64,000 nt of DNA from Candidatus Melainabacteria bacterium (GCA_017307165.1 JAFKGK010000003.1:186001-250000); one strand, 5' to 3'; positions 47,862 through 56,859 are shown, numbered from the stretch's first letter. A program made the numbers and translations. Notes: a model not told the origin generated them from the sequence alone.

Positions 47862-49710
47862 ATCAATCCAAAAGCAGCTATCATCGCTGCCGGACGAACC
47901 GGGTTGCTACATCTTTAAAGATACGCTCGGCGACATACTCTATATTGGCAAGGCTTTGTCTTTGCGATCTCGCGTTCGCTCTTACTGGAGCGAGACCTCA
48001 TGGCGCGAACGTCCCAAACTCGCAGTTATGATACCAAAGGTGATGACGTTAGAGACGATCATTACCAATAGCGAAAAAGAAGCTTTGCTGCTCGAGTCCA
48101 CTCTGATCAGGCAAAAAAAACCTCGCTACAATGTCGCGCTCAAAGACGATAGGCGCTATCCCTGGCTTGCCATCACCTATGATGTCGCCTACCCCCGTCT
48201 AGTGATGGTCAGGGATCCCGCACGCTTTAAAAAGGACAACCCGCGCGCCAAGGTCTTTGGACCTTATGTAGAGGCTGGCGCCATGTGGGAAACGGTAAAA
48301 GTATTGCGTAAGGTATTTCCAATGCGTCAGCGCCGTACGCCATTTTTTAAAGACCGGCCCTGCATGAATTATCATATCGGGCTCTGTCTTGGTCCCTGCC
48401 AGAATCTCGTCGAAGAAAGCTATTACGATCAGATGGTCAAGCAAGTCGAGACCTTTTTAGCTGGACGGCAAACCGAGGTCGTGCAGCAAATGAAAGATGA
48501 GATGGAAAGGCATTCTGAAAATCTGGACTTTGAGCAAGCCGCCCTCGTTCGCGATCGACTTGTAGCACTCAATACGGTGATCGAAAAGCAGCAGGTCTTT
48601 TTTGAAAATCAAAAAGTCTCGCACGATATCATAGGCGAAGCCCATACTGAAAAAATGCTGACAGTCTGCATGATGAAGGTACGCGAGGGCAAGCTGATCG
48701 GTTCGGAGACTTACAATATCCCCTTAGTCGATAAGACTTCATTCGATGAAGCCTACCAGGCATTTGTCGACCAATATTATGCGGCTTGCGAAGACGTCTC
48801 ACTACCGCAAAACATACTCTTGCAGCATCAGCTCGAAGACATGGAGGCCCTGCGGGATCTGGTCTCGACCAAGGCTGGCCTGCAGATAAAGGTCTTGGTG
48901 CCCCAACGCGGTGGAAAGACAGACCTGATCGAAATGGCGATAAAAAACGCGGAGTTGACTCTAAAGCGTGAGATCCAGGACATCACCACGCGTGACGTAC
49001 AGACCGAGCGTGTCTTGACTCAATTGAAGGAAGGACTGGGGATCGACATCCTTCCCAATCGCATCGAATGCTTCGATATTTCCAATATCCAGGGCACGGA
49101 TAACGTGGCTTCAATGGTGGTATTTGAAGGAGCCAAGCCTAAAAAGCAAGACTACAGGATGTTTAAGATCAAGAGCGTCGAAGGCGAGCCCAATGACTTT
49201 GCTTCGATGAAAGAAGCGGTGGGCCGCAGATACGCAAGACTCATCGCTGAAAACAAGCCTTTCCCTGACCTTATCATCATAGATGGTGGCAAGGGCCAAC
49301 TCGGAGCTGCTATGGAGGCTCTGGCGCAACTGGACCTGAGCGATAAGCGCTTTGCCATCGTCGGTCTGGCTAAAAGACAAGAAGAGGTCTTTTTTCCTAA
49401 CAATAGTACGCCAGTACTCTTGCCGAGGCGGTCTGAAGCCATGCATCTGATGCAGGCAGTACGCGACGAGGCGCACAGGTTTGCTCTTACTTTTCACCGC
49501 AAACTGCGTGCCAAGCGCGTCATCAAATCACAGCTCGACGTATTGCAAGGCCTTGGCGCCAAGCGTCGCAAGATACTCATCGATCACTTTGGCTCCTTTG
49601 AGCAGATCAAGACTGCGAGCCTGCAAGAAATCGAAGCAGTCAAAGGCATACCAAAAAAACTGGCACGCGAGCTCTATGATTTTATGGCCGAGATCAAGAA
49701 GAAAACTTAG
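47839..49710 (+). CDS. uvrC: UvrABC system protein C
   Basis: 623 aa. Makes both incisions in nucleotide excision repair. N-terminal GIY-YIG nuclease (GCYIF...ILYIGKALSLRSRV), Cys-rich region around CMNYHIGLCLGPC, UVR motif LDFEQAALVRDRL, an RNase H-like endonuclease domain (ECFDISNIQGTDNVASMVVF, PDLIIIDGGKGQ) and C-terminal helix-hairpin-helix pair (AVKGIPKKLA). Begins within radA, so both repair genes form one transcript. Ends 4 bases into the convergent TPR gene. Confidence 0.96.
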   Translation: MKAYTPSESIQKQLSSLPDEPGCYIFKDTLGDILYIGKALSLRSRVRSYWSETSWRERPKLAVMIPKVMTLETIITNSEKEALLLESTLIRQKKPRYNVALKDDRRYPWLAITYDVAYPRLVMVRDPARFKKDNPRAKVFGPYVEAGAMWETVKVLRKVFPMRQRRTPFFKDRPCMNYHIGLCLGPCQNLVEESYYDQMVKQVETFLAGRQTEVVQQMKDEMERHSENLDFEQAALVRDRLVALNTVIEKQQVFFENQKVSHDIIGEAHTEKMLTVCMMKVREGKLIGSETYNIPLVDKTSFDEAYQAFVDQYYAACEDVSLPQNILLQHQLEDMEALRDLVSTKAGLQIKVLVPQRGGKTDLIEMAIKNAELTLKREIQDITTRDVQTERVLTQLKEGLGIDILPNRIECFDISNIQGTDNVASMVVFEGAKPKKQDYRMFKIKSVEGEPNDFASMKEAVGRRYARLIAENKPFPDLIIIDGGKGQLGAAMEALAQLDLSDKRFAIVGLAKRQEEVFFPNNSTPVLLPRRSEAMHLMQAVRDEAHRFALTFHRKLRAKRVIKSQLDVLQGLGAKRRKILIDHFGSFEQIKTASLQEIEAVKGIPKKLARELYDFMAEIKKKT

Positions 49711-50462
49711 TGGCTATAGCCTAGCTCTTTGGCCCTGGCTAGATCTTTTTCGCTTTCTGTCTCACGGTTGAGCGCTTTGAGCGCGAGCGAGCGATGATAA
49801 AACGCCTCGCCGTAATTAGGATAAAACTTGATCGAAGCATCAAAATCCTTGAGGGCCTTATCAAAATCCGAAAGGGCTAGAAAAATGGTGCCTCTCGTGT
49901 CGTAAGCTTCGGGCATCTCAGGAGAGTACTCAATTGCCTTGTCAGCATCGGCCATGGCTGCTTTAAAATTGCCATCTTGTGCCAGTATCCAGGCGCGATT
50001 GTTGTAGGCCTGGCTGGAGGTGGAGTCCGAACTCACCGCTTCGTTGAGATCATTGAGTGCTTTTTTTGTTTCTCCAATCGATGCATAATGAGCCCCACGA
50101 AGGCTCAGATAGATGGCCAGCTGCTTTGATTTAACCGTAAATATGGCTTGTTCGATCAATTTTTTTTGTTCCTCGCCCATCTGCTGAGGATTGGCAGGTG
50201 CATAATGCCGATCGTGCAATCTTGTGATGCTCTCTGTCAGATTGGCAATCTTGTTTTCGGTTTCGATCTTTTCGAGCGGAGTCGGATTAAATGTAAAAAG
50301 GGCATTGGGCTTGGCTTTTGGGTCCTGCTTGGTTTCGGCGCCTTCGAGATTTATGGCTGGTGGCAACTTGGAGGCTATTGCCGGCGCATGCGTGCTCAGG
50401 GCTGCCAGTGCAGTCCCGCAAACGATTTGAAAGGACAATAGCCTTAGATTTTTGTGCATCAA
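49707..50462 (-). CDS. Exported TPR protein
   Basis: 251 aa. Signal peptide with hydrophobic stretch 8-26 (VCGTALAALSTHAPAIA) followed by a disordered Lys/Asn/Pro linker and a helix (61-85). Four TPRs run from about 120 to 250 (GAHYASIGETKKALNDLNEA, AYNNRAWILAQDGNFKAA, EAFYHRSLALKALNRETES). Convergent with uvrC. Similar in plan to the 27685 and 33815 genes. Confidence 0.78.
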   Translation of the reverse strand: MMHKNLRLLSFQIVCGTALAALSTHAPAIASKLPPAINLEGAETKQDPKAKPNALFTFNPTPLEKIETENKIANLTESITRLHDRHYAPANPQQMGEEQKKLIEQAIFTVKSKQLAIYLSLRGAHYASIGETKKALNDLNEAVSSDSTSSQAYNNRAWILAQDGNFKAAMADADKAIEYSPEMPEAYDTRGTIFLALSDFDKALKDFDASIKFYPNYGEAFYHRSLALKALNRETESEKDLARAKELGYSH

Positions 50463-50802
50463 GATTCTCGATTAACGGCTTAATATTTTACGTCCACACA
50501 TGCTGGTTGTGGCATGACGGATCTTTTGAGAAAAATAGGGGCAGACCCTATGATTATTTTACAGATTTTGTTAGGTGGCCAACCAAAATCAGGCGGCTGG
50601 CGCCTTGGCGATACTCAGACCTTATGAAATGATATCTATATGGAGAGGCACTTCAAGGTGCTCTGGCTGGCTGGCCACACAGGTTTTTCCCGGTCGCACA
50701 TCAAAGTTAAGAGGCGCCATGGTGGGTTTGCTCACCAGCGCCTCTTTGCTTTTTGTTTGCTTTATACTCTTTGGATCGACCGGCTAATGGAAACCGCCAA
50801 AA
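50463..50802 (+). other. Noncoding region with possible structured RNA and terminator
   Basis: No convincing gene. TGGCGCCT (50598-50605) is complementary to AGGCGCCA (50712-50719), and between them AGAGGCAC/GTGC-TCT forms a small hairpin (about 50643-50662). The right-hand strand is also the left arm of the terminator at 50711, so the two pairings exclude each other. This looks like a leader that could attenuate rarA. GGCGCC is self-complementary, so chance is a real alternative. Confidence 0.3.
50711..50754 (+). terminator. Terminator or attenuator upstream of rarA
   Basis: GAGGCGC and TGGTG pair with CACCA and GCGCCTC (12 bp with a two-base bulge), followed by TTTGCTTTTT. There is no plus-strand gene in front of it, so it must end an RNA from the 50463-50710 region. 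Confidence 0.6.
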
Positions 50803-50916
50803 ATGATCTCACCTATCAAAGCGATCAAAAAAAACTTTAAACAAATCGTCGTATGGACCATGATTGGGCTCTTTCTCGGCTCTCTCATTCCAACCACGAT
50901 CTTTCTCCTTAAATAG
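50803..50916 (+). CDS. 37-aa single-span membrane protein
   Basis: MISPIKAIKKNFKQ gives a basic N-terminus, then one hydrophobic helix (about 15-36, VVWTMIGLFLGSLIPTTIF) and a final lysine. The stop TAG directly abuts the rarA ATG. No strong ribosome site is seen (GGA at 50789 is distant). The ideal positive-inside membrane profile makes it more than a random frame, but the evidence is limited. It would be translated just ahead of rarA. Confidence 0.4.
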   Translation: MISPIKAIKKNFKQIVVWTMIGLFLGSLIPTTIFLLK

Positions 50917-52188
50917 ATGCGCATACCGCTAGCCGAAAGCATGCGGCCTCGCAATCTCGGGGAGTATGTGGGGCAGGAAAAACTGCTAGGCGAAGGTGCC
51001 GCTTTGCAGGGCATGATAGCTGACAAGAGGCTCTCGTCTTTTATCCTCTGGGGACCGCCCGGGGTAGGCAAGACCACTTTGGCGCGCATCATAGCTCGTG
51101 AGACGGATAGCAAGTGGATATCTTTTTCGGCTGTCACTTCTGGTATTAAAGAAATAAAGGCTGTCATGGCTGAAGCCGAAGCCTTTATGAAGATAGAGGG
51201 CCGCAAGACCATACTCTTTGTGGATGAGATACACCGGTTTAATCGATCTCAGCAGGATGCCTTTTTGCCCTATGTAGAAAACGGCACGATCACGCTCGTA
51301 GGCGCCACAACCGAAAACCCTAGTTTCGAGATCAACTCGGCTCTGCTTTCGAGGCTCAAGGTCTTTGTTTTGACAGAGTTGAGTCTGGACAATGTGCGCA
51401 CTATCCTCAGGCAAGCGCTCACTGATAGCGAGCGAGGACTCGGCCAACTAGAGATGGACGTCTCTGATGATGTACTCAATATGCTTGCCATCTACGCCTC
51501 CGGTGATGCGCGTACCGCGCTCAACTCTCTTGATCTGGCCGTGCAAGTAGCCGTGCGCAAGGGCAAAAAGACAATCCACGAAGACGAGGTCAAGCAAGCC
51601 GTCCAAACGGCCGTCCTCAAATACGATAAGGATGGCGAAAACCATTACAACCTGATATCTGCCCTGCATAAATCAATCCGCAATTCCGATCCGCAAGCGG
51701 CTCTGTACTGGCTGGCACGCATGCTCGAGGCAGGCGAAGAGCCCTTGTATGTGGCGCGCCGACTCGTGCGCTTTGCGTCAGAAGATATCGGTCTTGCAGC
51801 ACCACAGGCGCTATCACAAACGGTTGCGGCCATGCAAGCCGTAGAGTTGATCGGCATGCCCGAGTGCAAGATCGCGCTTGCTCAATCAGTCGTGTACATG
51901 GCTCTGGCTCCAAAGTCAAATGCTGTGTACGCTGCTTATAACGAAGCCGCGATGGATGCACTAAATACGGTGCAGCATCCTGTCCCCTTGCATTTGCGTA
52001 ATGCACCGACTAGATTGATGAAAGACTTGGATTATGGCAAGGATTACAAATATGCTCATGACTTTGAAGAAGGTGTGGCAAAAGATATGCAATGTCTACC
52101 GGACCAATTGATCGATCGCAAATATTATCGGCCTACAGCGCGTGGATTTGAAGGCAAGATCAAAAAGGCCTTTGACAGCGATCAGTAG
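50917..52188 (+). CDS. rarA: Replication-associated recombination protein A
   Basis: 423 aa. AAA+ ATPase (MgsA/RarA/WRNIP1 family) acting at stalled replication forks. [20 protein letters not shown] opens it, Walker A is GPPGVGKTT, Walker B VDEIHRFN, sensor 1 [10 protein letters not shown], followed by the C-terminal tetramerisation domain ([31 protein letters not shown]). Length is normal. The reading frame begins right behind the small membrane gene. Confidence 0.95.
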   Translation: MRIPLAESMRPRNLGEYVGQEKLLGEGAALQGMIADKRLSSFILWGPPGVGKTTLARIIARETDSKWISFSAVTSGIKEIKAVMAEAEAFMKIEGRKTILFVDEIHRFNRSQQDAFLPYVENGTITLVGATTENPSFEINSALLSRLKVFVLTELSLDNVRTILRQALTDSERGLGQLEMDVSDDVLNMLAIYASGDARTALNSLDLAVQVAVRKGKKTIHEDEVKQAVQTAVLKYDKDGENHYNLISALHKSIRNSDPQAALYWLARMLEAGEEPLYVARRLVRFASEDIGLAAPQALSQTVAAMQAVELIGMPECKIALAQSVVYMALAPKSNAVYAAYNEAAMDALNTVQHPVPLHLRNAPTRLMKDLDYGKDYKYAHDFEEGVAKDMQCLPDQLIDRKYYRPTARGFEGKIKKAFDSDQ

Positions 52189-52210
52189 AATAGGCTATGT
52201 CCAGAGATAC

Positions 52211-52238
52211 AAAAAAGCGCCCCGAGAGGCGCTTTTTT
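52211..52238. terminator. Bidirectional terminator between rarA and the coiled-coil gene
   Basis: AAAAAAGCGCC, a CCGAGA loop and GGCGCTTTTTT form an 11-bp stem with A and T tracts usable from both strands. Confidence 0.9.
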
Positions 52239-52278
52239 GTTGAATCGAATCGAGCGGAGTAAAACTATATTGGTCTGC

Positions 52279-52896
52279 TTACTTGAAGCCGAGAAAATCG
52301 GTGATGGGCTGCCACCACTTGCGGCTCTTGACGGTCGTGAGCTCTTGCCTTGTCTCTCTCAGTATGCCCGATAGACGAGTATTTTCGTCTTCGACTGTAT
52401 TGAGGAGGTCCTCTAGATAGTCACGCTCGACTTTGAGCTTGGCGAGAGCGTCCATCAAATAGCGACGTTCCCTGACGGCTGCCTCTTTTTCAAATTCGAC
52501 AGCTTTGAGGACTCTGATTTGCTCTTCGAGATGGGGTATGCGTTGGACAGCAAAATACTGACCGACCATGACTTGCTTGACCGCTGCATTTTCTTCGGTA
52601 AGCTCCTGCATCTTGGTGAGGAGGGCGATCACTCTCCTCTGCAGATAAGAGACCTCGTCCTGGCTGGCCGAGACAACGCGTTGCTCTTTGTATTTTTGCA
52701 CCACGTCGAGGACCTGGCGACGTACGCGTTTTTCGCGAGCGACCTTGACTCTCTCGTCATCGCCCTCTGCCACCATATCTGAAGCCCATCTGAAGATATG
52801 ATCCAGGCCATCGGTACTGATGGCACTCTCATGTCCGGCCGGGCTGGGCGGGCTAAAATCTAGTTCGTCGTCTTTCTTTAATGGTTGAGTGCTCAC
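52279..52896 (-). CDS. Cytoplasmic coiled-coil protein, unknown
   Basis: 205 aa from GTG 52896; GGGAGG lies 6 bases ahead, whereas TTG 52902 would touch it. A disordered N-terminus (1-30) is followed by nearly continuous amphipathic helix from about 45 to 190 with heptad Leu/Val spacing (for example VSYLQRRVIALLTKMQELTE, LEDLLNTVEDENTRLSGIL), i.e. coiled coil. The end KSRKWWQPITDFLGFK is an amphipathic, Trp-containing tail that could touch membrane. No family recognised. Divergent from the secretion-like locus. Confidence 0.6.
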   Translation of the reverse strand: MSTQPLKKDDELDFSPPSPAGHESAISTDGLDHIFRWASDMVAEGDDERVKVAREKRVRRQVLDVVQKYKEQRVVSASQDEVSYLQRRVIALLTKMQELTEENAAVKQVMVGQYFAVQRIPHLEEQIRVLKAVEFEKEAAVRERRYLMDALAKLKVERDYLEDLLNTVEDENTRLSGILRETRQELTTVKSRKWWQPITDFLGFK

Positions 52897-52902
52897 AAGC
52901 AA

Positions 52903-53222
52903 CCTCCCTTTCTGCTCCTCTATGATACTGGTAAAGCACCAATTTGAAAATAAAAATTTGCCATTGCCTATGGTGCCTGGTGCCTTTTCCTCTTGAAAGC
53001 ACCGTCTATGGTGTATGCCACCATTGTTTCAGGGCGCACTAATAGTGGTGACTTTTTTTTGCCGGGCTTTGATTTATCGGCAACTCGCATGTTGGGCGAG
53101 AGCGTTTAAAAAACTCTCCATACGGGTGTATGGTTGAGAGCGCCACTGGGGTGGATCCATATAAGGACAAAAAAATATGGGAAAAACCGCAAATCCATAG
53201 GGGCGGCTACGTAATTTCACCA
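52903..53222. other. Noncoding gap between divergent units
   Basis: No gene seen. Contains a CCATAC/GTATGG hairpin near 53117-53132, a GAGAG/CTCTC pair next to it and two CTATGGTG copies (52968, 53006). AACCGCAAA and CTACGTA near 53187-53212 recur upstream of both pilin-like genes. Confidence 0.4.
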
Positions 53223-53251
53223 AAGACAAGCCCGTCGGGATTGTCTACATT
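53223..53251 (+). promoter_or_regulatory. Promoter A of the secretion-like locus
   Basis: AAGACA (53223-53228), 17 bases, TACATT (53246-53251), preceded by GTAATTTCACC, which resembles the GGAATTTCCACAC box of promoters B and C. Predicted start near 53258, 40 bases before the ATG. Confidence 0.5.
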
Positions 53252-53297
53252 AGAGCCATGCCGCCGATAAAGCGGTCGACCCTCAGGAGTAAAGGCA

Positions 53298-54038
53298 ATG
53301 TCGCTCAAATCAAGACAATTGATGACAGTAAAGGCATTGTTTGCTGCTCTTGCCTGTGTGCTGACAAGCCCTCTAGCCTCAATGGCATATGGCGAGTCCG
53401 ACGTGATGACCAGCCTCCGTACTCCTCTGATCTACGGTACGCCCAACACTCCGGCCTATGTCACGCCCATGCAGGGAGATGCTCCGCCCGTAGGCTCCGG
53501 CTATATTCCCATGCCTGTCACTCCCGGCAGCTGTGGCATGCCTGAGGCTCCGGCTTCACACATTACTAATCTGCCTTACGCCATGGGTGGTGATAAAGAC
53601 ACCATCAATGCCGCTGTTTCTGGTTATTTGACTCCACCTCCTTCCACCGCCGGCTACGACGATGGTTCGATCAATGGATCTTCCGGGGGCAATGGTTTTA
53701 TGGCACCCGTCTGCCAGGTGCCGATCTGCCCTCAGGGTGGGATGGTCGGCAATGCTCCAACACAGAGATGGGGCGGTCAACGGAGTTACGATTTTGGCAA
53801 TCCCAATAACGTAAGAGCCCAAAGCTCGCGTATGATGGATTATGGGGCCAAACTATCCGAAAAGCCGGATCTCAAAATGTGTCCACAGTTTTCGGAAGAC
53901 GGTCCGAGACGTAGCGGCGGTCAGGCCATCAACGGCAGAAATCTGCCAAATGCCCAGGCCACTCAAGATCTCTACGGCAATCGCACTCTATTTAAAGGCT
54001 CCAATCTTAGATCCCAGGCAACAATCGCTCCCTATTAA
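53298..54038 (+). CDS. Exported Pro/Gly-rich protein, paralogue 1
   Basis: 246 aa. Ribosome site AGGAG ahead. Signal peptide (hydrophobic 11-29, cleavage near MAY-GE). The mature part is Gly/Pro/Ser/Asn-rich with a few ordered motifs: LRTPLIYGTP, MPVTPGSC, PPPSTAGYDDGSI and TQRWGGQRSYDFG. The same motifs in the same order occur in the next gene. Five cysteines in the mature part could form disulfides. No known family. First gene after promoter A; a surface or secreted component is likely. Confidence 0.7.
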   Translation: MSLKSRQLMTVKALFAALACVLTSPLASMAYGESDVMTSLRTPLIYGTPNTPAYVTPMQGDAPPVGSGYIPMPVTPGSCGMPEAPASHITNLPYAMGGDKDTINAAVSGYLTPPPSTAGYDDGSINGSSGGNGFMAPVCQVPICPQGGMVGNAPTQRWGGQRSYDFGNPNNVRAQSSRMMDYGAKLSEKPDLKMCPQFSEDGPRRSGGQAINGRNLPNAQATQDLYGNRTLFKGSNLRSQATIAPY

Positions 54039-54118
54039 AACGCTCCTTATATATCGCTCCCAAATCGCTCCCTAACGAAGAAATCAAAAACCTTTCTTTT
54101 AGGCTCCAGGAGGCCACC

Positions 54119-55135
54119 ATGTTAAAGACCACTTTCAGCAATGCTCGCAAGCTGGTACCTGCAGTAGTTATGGCTGCCATGACATTGTCGTCGTCATCGC
54201 TTTCGGCTTTTGCCGCTTCGGGTGGTTGGCCCGGTAGTCCTGTGCAAGGCGGTCCCGCTCCGGGATCTCCCGTAGGCACCCTCCGTACTCCTTTGATCCA
54301 AGGTCAGCCCACCGGCGCACCTTTCCAATGCCCTCCCGAAGGCGCCCCGCCGGCCATTGGTGATGGCCCGACACCCGCTGGAGTCAATCCTGGCATGGGT
54401 GGCGCTCCCGAATTGATGCCCTGGATCCCCGCGATCCCAGCCAATCAGATCGATAACAATTTTTCTGGCATTCCTTTGCCTGTCACTCCCGCCATCGTAT
54501 CGCCTCCTGGCGTACTTGGACCTTCGTTGACCGGTGTCGTGCCTTCGCCTCCTTCGACACCAGGCTATGATCCTGGTTCGCTCCAGGCACCTGCTGGTTT
54601 CATCAATGCTTCGCAACAAGTCAACGTTATGCCTACTGGCGGTTATGCTGGTACAGGCGGTTACAACACTTCGATCAATACAATCCGTCGAGGCGGTCAA
54701 GAAACCAAGCAATGGGGTATCCGTGGTCGCAACTCCATGATCGGCATGGGACCTGACGATGGCAGCCAGGACAATATCGAGAGAATGGGCCCATGGGCAG
54801 GTTGGGGCACCGTAACTGGTGTACCTAGTGGTAACGGCCTGAGATCCAGCGCCATCGATTTGGGCGGCGGTACTCGTTTTCAGGCTGGTGATTGCGTCAT
54901 CCCGACTGGTTCCACTATCCAGGACTTTGGTCTCTCTTCTACAAGAAATAACCCTATAGGTGCACTGCAAGCCAACCAATCAACTGAGTTTGGTCAAGGT
55001 ATGAGACGTCTACCGATGTACTCCAGCAAGACCACCGACTTTGGTTTCCCTTACACCCAGTTTTCGCCTGCTAACGTTACCGCTCAAAAGACTGGCCAAC
55101 GTCTCTTGCCCACTGGCGTGATCACCAACTTCTAA
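54119..55135 (+). CDS. Exported Pro/Gly-rich protein, paralogue 2
   Basis: 338 aa with a strong AGGAGG site 5-6 bases ahead of the ATG. Signal peptide (AVVMAAMTLSSSSLSAFAA). Motifs shared with the preceding gene: LRTPLIQGQP, LPVTPAI, PPSTPGYDPGSL and TKQWGIRGRNSMIG; its extra length comes from insertions in the Pro-rich parts and a longer C-terminus with repeated DFG/EFG turns (IQDFGLSS, STEFGQG, TTDFGFP). It shares a transcript with paralogue 1 (80-base gap, no promoter seen) and ends in a terminator. Confidence 0.7.
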   Translation: MLKTTFSNARKLVPAVVMAAMTLSSSSLSAFAASGGWPGSPVQGGPAPGSPVGTLRTPLIQGQPTGAPFQCPPEGAPPAIGDGPTPAGVNPGMGGAPELMPWIPAIPANQIDNNFSGIPLPVTPAIVSPPGVLGPSLTGVVPSPPSTPGYDPGSLQAPAGFINASQQVNVMPTGGYAGTGGYNTSINTIRRGGQETKQWGIRGRNSMIGMGPDDGSQDNIERMGPWAGWGTVTGVPSGNGLRSSAIDLGGGTRFQAGDCVIPTGSTIQDFGLSSTRNNPIGALQANQSTEFGQGMRRLPMYSSKTTDFGFPYTQFSPANVTAQKTGQRLLPTGVITNF

Positions 55136-55170
55136 GATTTTCAGTTTTACACCTGGGAGCTATAAGATAT

Positions 55171-55218
55171 TCGGGGGAAAATTCCCATACCCGTGGGAAT
55201 TCCCCCGATTTCTTTTTG
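55171..55218 (+). terminator. Terminator after paralogue 2
   Basis: CGGGGGAA with ATTCCCA pairs with TGGGAAT and TCCCCCG (14 bp with an AA bulge), followed by ATTTCTTTTTG. Confidence 0.8.
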
Positions 55219-55292
55219 TCTGCTTTTTTCTTACTATTTGTTTATCAAATACTTTTACTTTCTCGGTCAAGGCAGCAAGCAGGCGGTCGCAT

Positions 55293-56060
55293 ATGTCGCA
55301 CTTTTTACACCACAAGCATCCTCAAGATCTCCATAATCTAAAAGCCAAGCGCAAAGGGCTATTTTGCAGCCTTTCCAGCTTTGCGCTTATGCTTGTCGTT
55401 GTGATGCAATCGGCATTGCCGGCGATGGCACAATATCAACTCGAGGCAGAGCAGGATTCGCTCTTGCCTCCCGAGATAGTGCCTCTAGATCCACAAATGG
55501 CAAAAAAAATGGCTGACAGTCAGGCTCAGGCTCGTCAGCAAAACGGCAACTTTAGCAATATGACTGCCAATGATCCGGTGCTCAATCAAGCCATGAATAA
55601 CAATGGTGGCAATATGGGCAATAACAATTTTCAAAATTCGCAGCAGATGCGCAATGACATGATGAATGGCCTCATGGGCCAACCCAACGCCATGCCCAAT
55701 ATGGGCAACAACTCGATGGTGCCTGGGCTCAACAACAATAATGCGCAGCCACCTGCCTTTGCCAATAATGGCACCACGACCTCGAGTGATTGGATCACTC
55801 CCGGCCAGGATCCAAACAGCAATATGACCGCTTATGGCAATGTCACTCAAACACAGCAACTCAGTGCACCATCTCCTCACCCGACCGTTAGACGCGACAT
55901 CCGCCGTTCCGGCATCTCGCATGCAGTCTCTGGTCTGGCTGGTTTTGGAGCAGGCGCCTTAGTGGGCACAATGATACGTAGACCCAACAACCTCTGGGGC
56001 TTGGGCATGACTGGAGCCATGATGACTGGTTTTGGTACACGGAATGCTTTTAGATTTTGA
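55293..56060 (+). CDS. Exported Asn/Met-rich protein with glycine-zipper tail
   Basis: 255 aa. A long basic n-region (His/Lys-rich, 1-23) and hydrophobic run to PAMAQ make a signal peptide of about 47 residues. The body (90-190) is very rich in Asn, Met, Gly and Gln (MNNNGGNMGNNNF). The C-terminus (about 210-250) is a glycine zipper: AVSGLAGFGAGALVGTMI and GLGMTGAMMTGFG. Such segments occur in outer-membrane or pore-associated proteins. No family recognised. Part of the secretion-like locus by position. Confidence 0.6.
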   Translation: MSHFLHHKHPQDLHNLKAKRKGLFCSLSSFALMLVVVMQSALPAMAQYQLEAEQDSLLPPEIVPLDPQMAKKMADSQAQARQQNGNFSNMTANDPVLNQAMNNNGGNMGNNNFQNSQQMRNDMMNGLMGQPNAMPNMGNNSMVPGLNNNNAQPPAFANNGTTTSSDWITPGQDPNSNMTAYGNVTQTQQLSAPSPHPTVRRDIRRSGISHAVSGLAGFGAGALVGTMIRRPNNLWGLGMTGAMMTGFGTRNAFRF

Positions 56061-56128
56061 TCTAAAATGGTTTTATACATCTCTGATCTTTTGTCCCTTC
56101 TTTTCTTTTTGTCCGGAGACACCCCATC

Positions 56129-56743
56129 ATGATTACCGCCAGACTCTTATATTCCATCGGTGCATTGACATGCGTCTCTGCGGCAATGCTCGCTCTTCCG
56201 GCCAATGCGCAGGAGGGGCAACAGCAAGAGGGCCGCGGCATGAGATTCAATTTCCCGCCAAACATTTACAAGATCGAAGGGCCGGCAATGCCTCGTTCTT
56301 CACATTACAGCGGACCAATATCTAATGCCAGGCCAGGATCTACATCCAAATCATTTTTGCCTAGTGCCAATATCATCGCCAAGCCTATACCCGTCGTAAA
56401 ACCTGCTGTCACGCCAATCGCACAGCCTCAAGTCACGGCTACCATCAAGCCGCAGCCTTTTTCCAATCTATTTGGCAAGCCAATAGAGGAGGCCAAACCT
56501 GCTGTCGCTCAACAGATGCCTGCGATGCAGGCCAAGCCCGCAGCACAGTTAGCCAGGAGCACAAATACCGCGATCAAGTGGTCCAAGCCTAGAGTTGCCA
56601 GGCCTGCCGTTGCTACTGGCAGGAGCATGCCCGCGACCCAGACCTATGGATCCGGCTATGTACCAGGCAATACTGCACCAACCAATTTTGGATCTGGCAC
56701 CTCGACTTCGACCAGCGTAACTGGTGTCGTCAAGTCTAAGTAG
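56129..56743 (+). CDS. Exported Ala/Pro/Lys-rich protein
   Basis: 204 aa, GGAGA ribosome site ahead. Signal peptide ends at ANA-QE (about 27). The mature part is disordered: repeats of KPAV/KPIP type (70-125), an ATIKPQPF...FGKP segment and a Thr/Ser tail that ends SVTGVVKSK. A decayed relative lies directly downstream (see pseudogene), which preserves ATIKP, FGKP and VTGVVK. Possibly a wall-spanning or surface linker. No known family. Confidence 0.6.
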   Translation: MITARLLYSIGALTCVSAAMLALPANAQEGQQQEGRGMRFNFPPNIYKIEGPAMPRSSHYSGPISNARPGSTSKSFLPSANIIAKPIPVVKPAVTPIAQPQVTATIKPQPFSNLFGKPIEEAKPAVAQQMPAMQAKPAAQLARSTNTAIKWSKPRVARPAVATGRSMPATQTYGSGYVPGNTAPTNFGSGTSTSTSVTGVVKSK

Positions 56744-56859
56744 TCCGCTCTATTCTTATCCATATATAGATTGTTCTTGTAGAAAAATTTCTATAGACAG
56801 GCTTTGCCACGCACAAATTTCGGAGAGACACAGTCTCCAGCAGTCTGCTGACAAATCAC

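Noticed and set aside
53117..53132. CCATAC/GTATGG hairpin as a riboswitch upstream of the secretion-like locus
   Set aside because: It lies ahead of the predicted promoter A and matches no aptamer class known to me.
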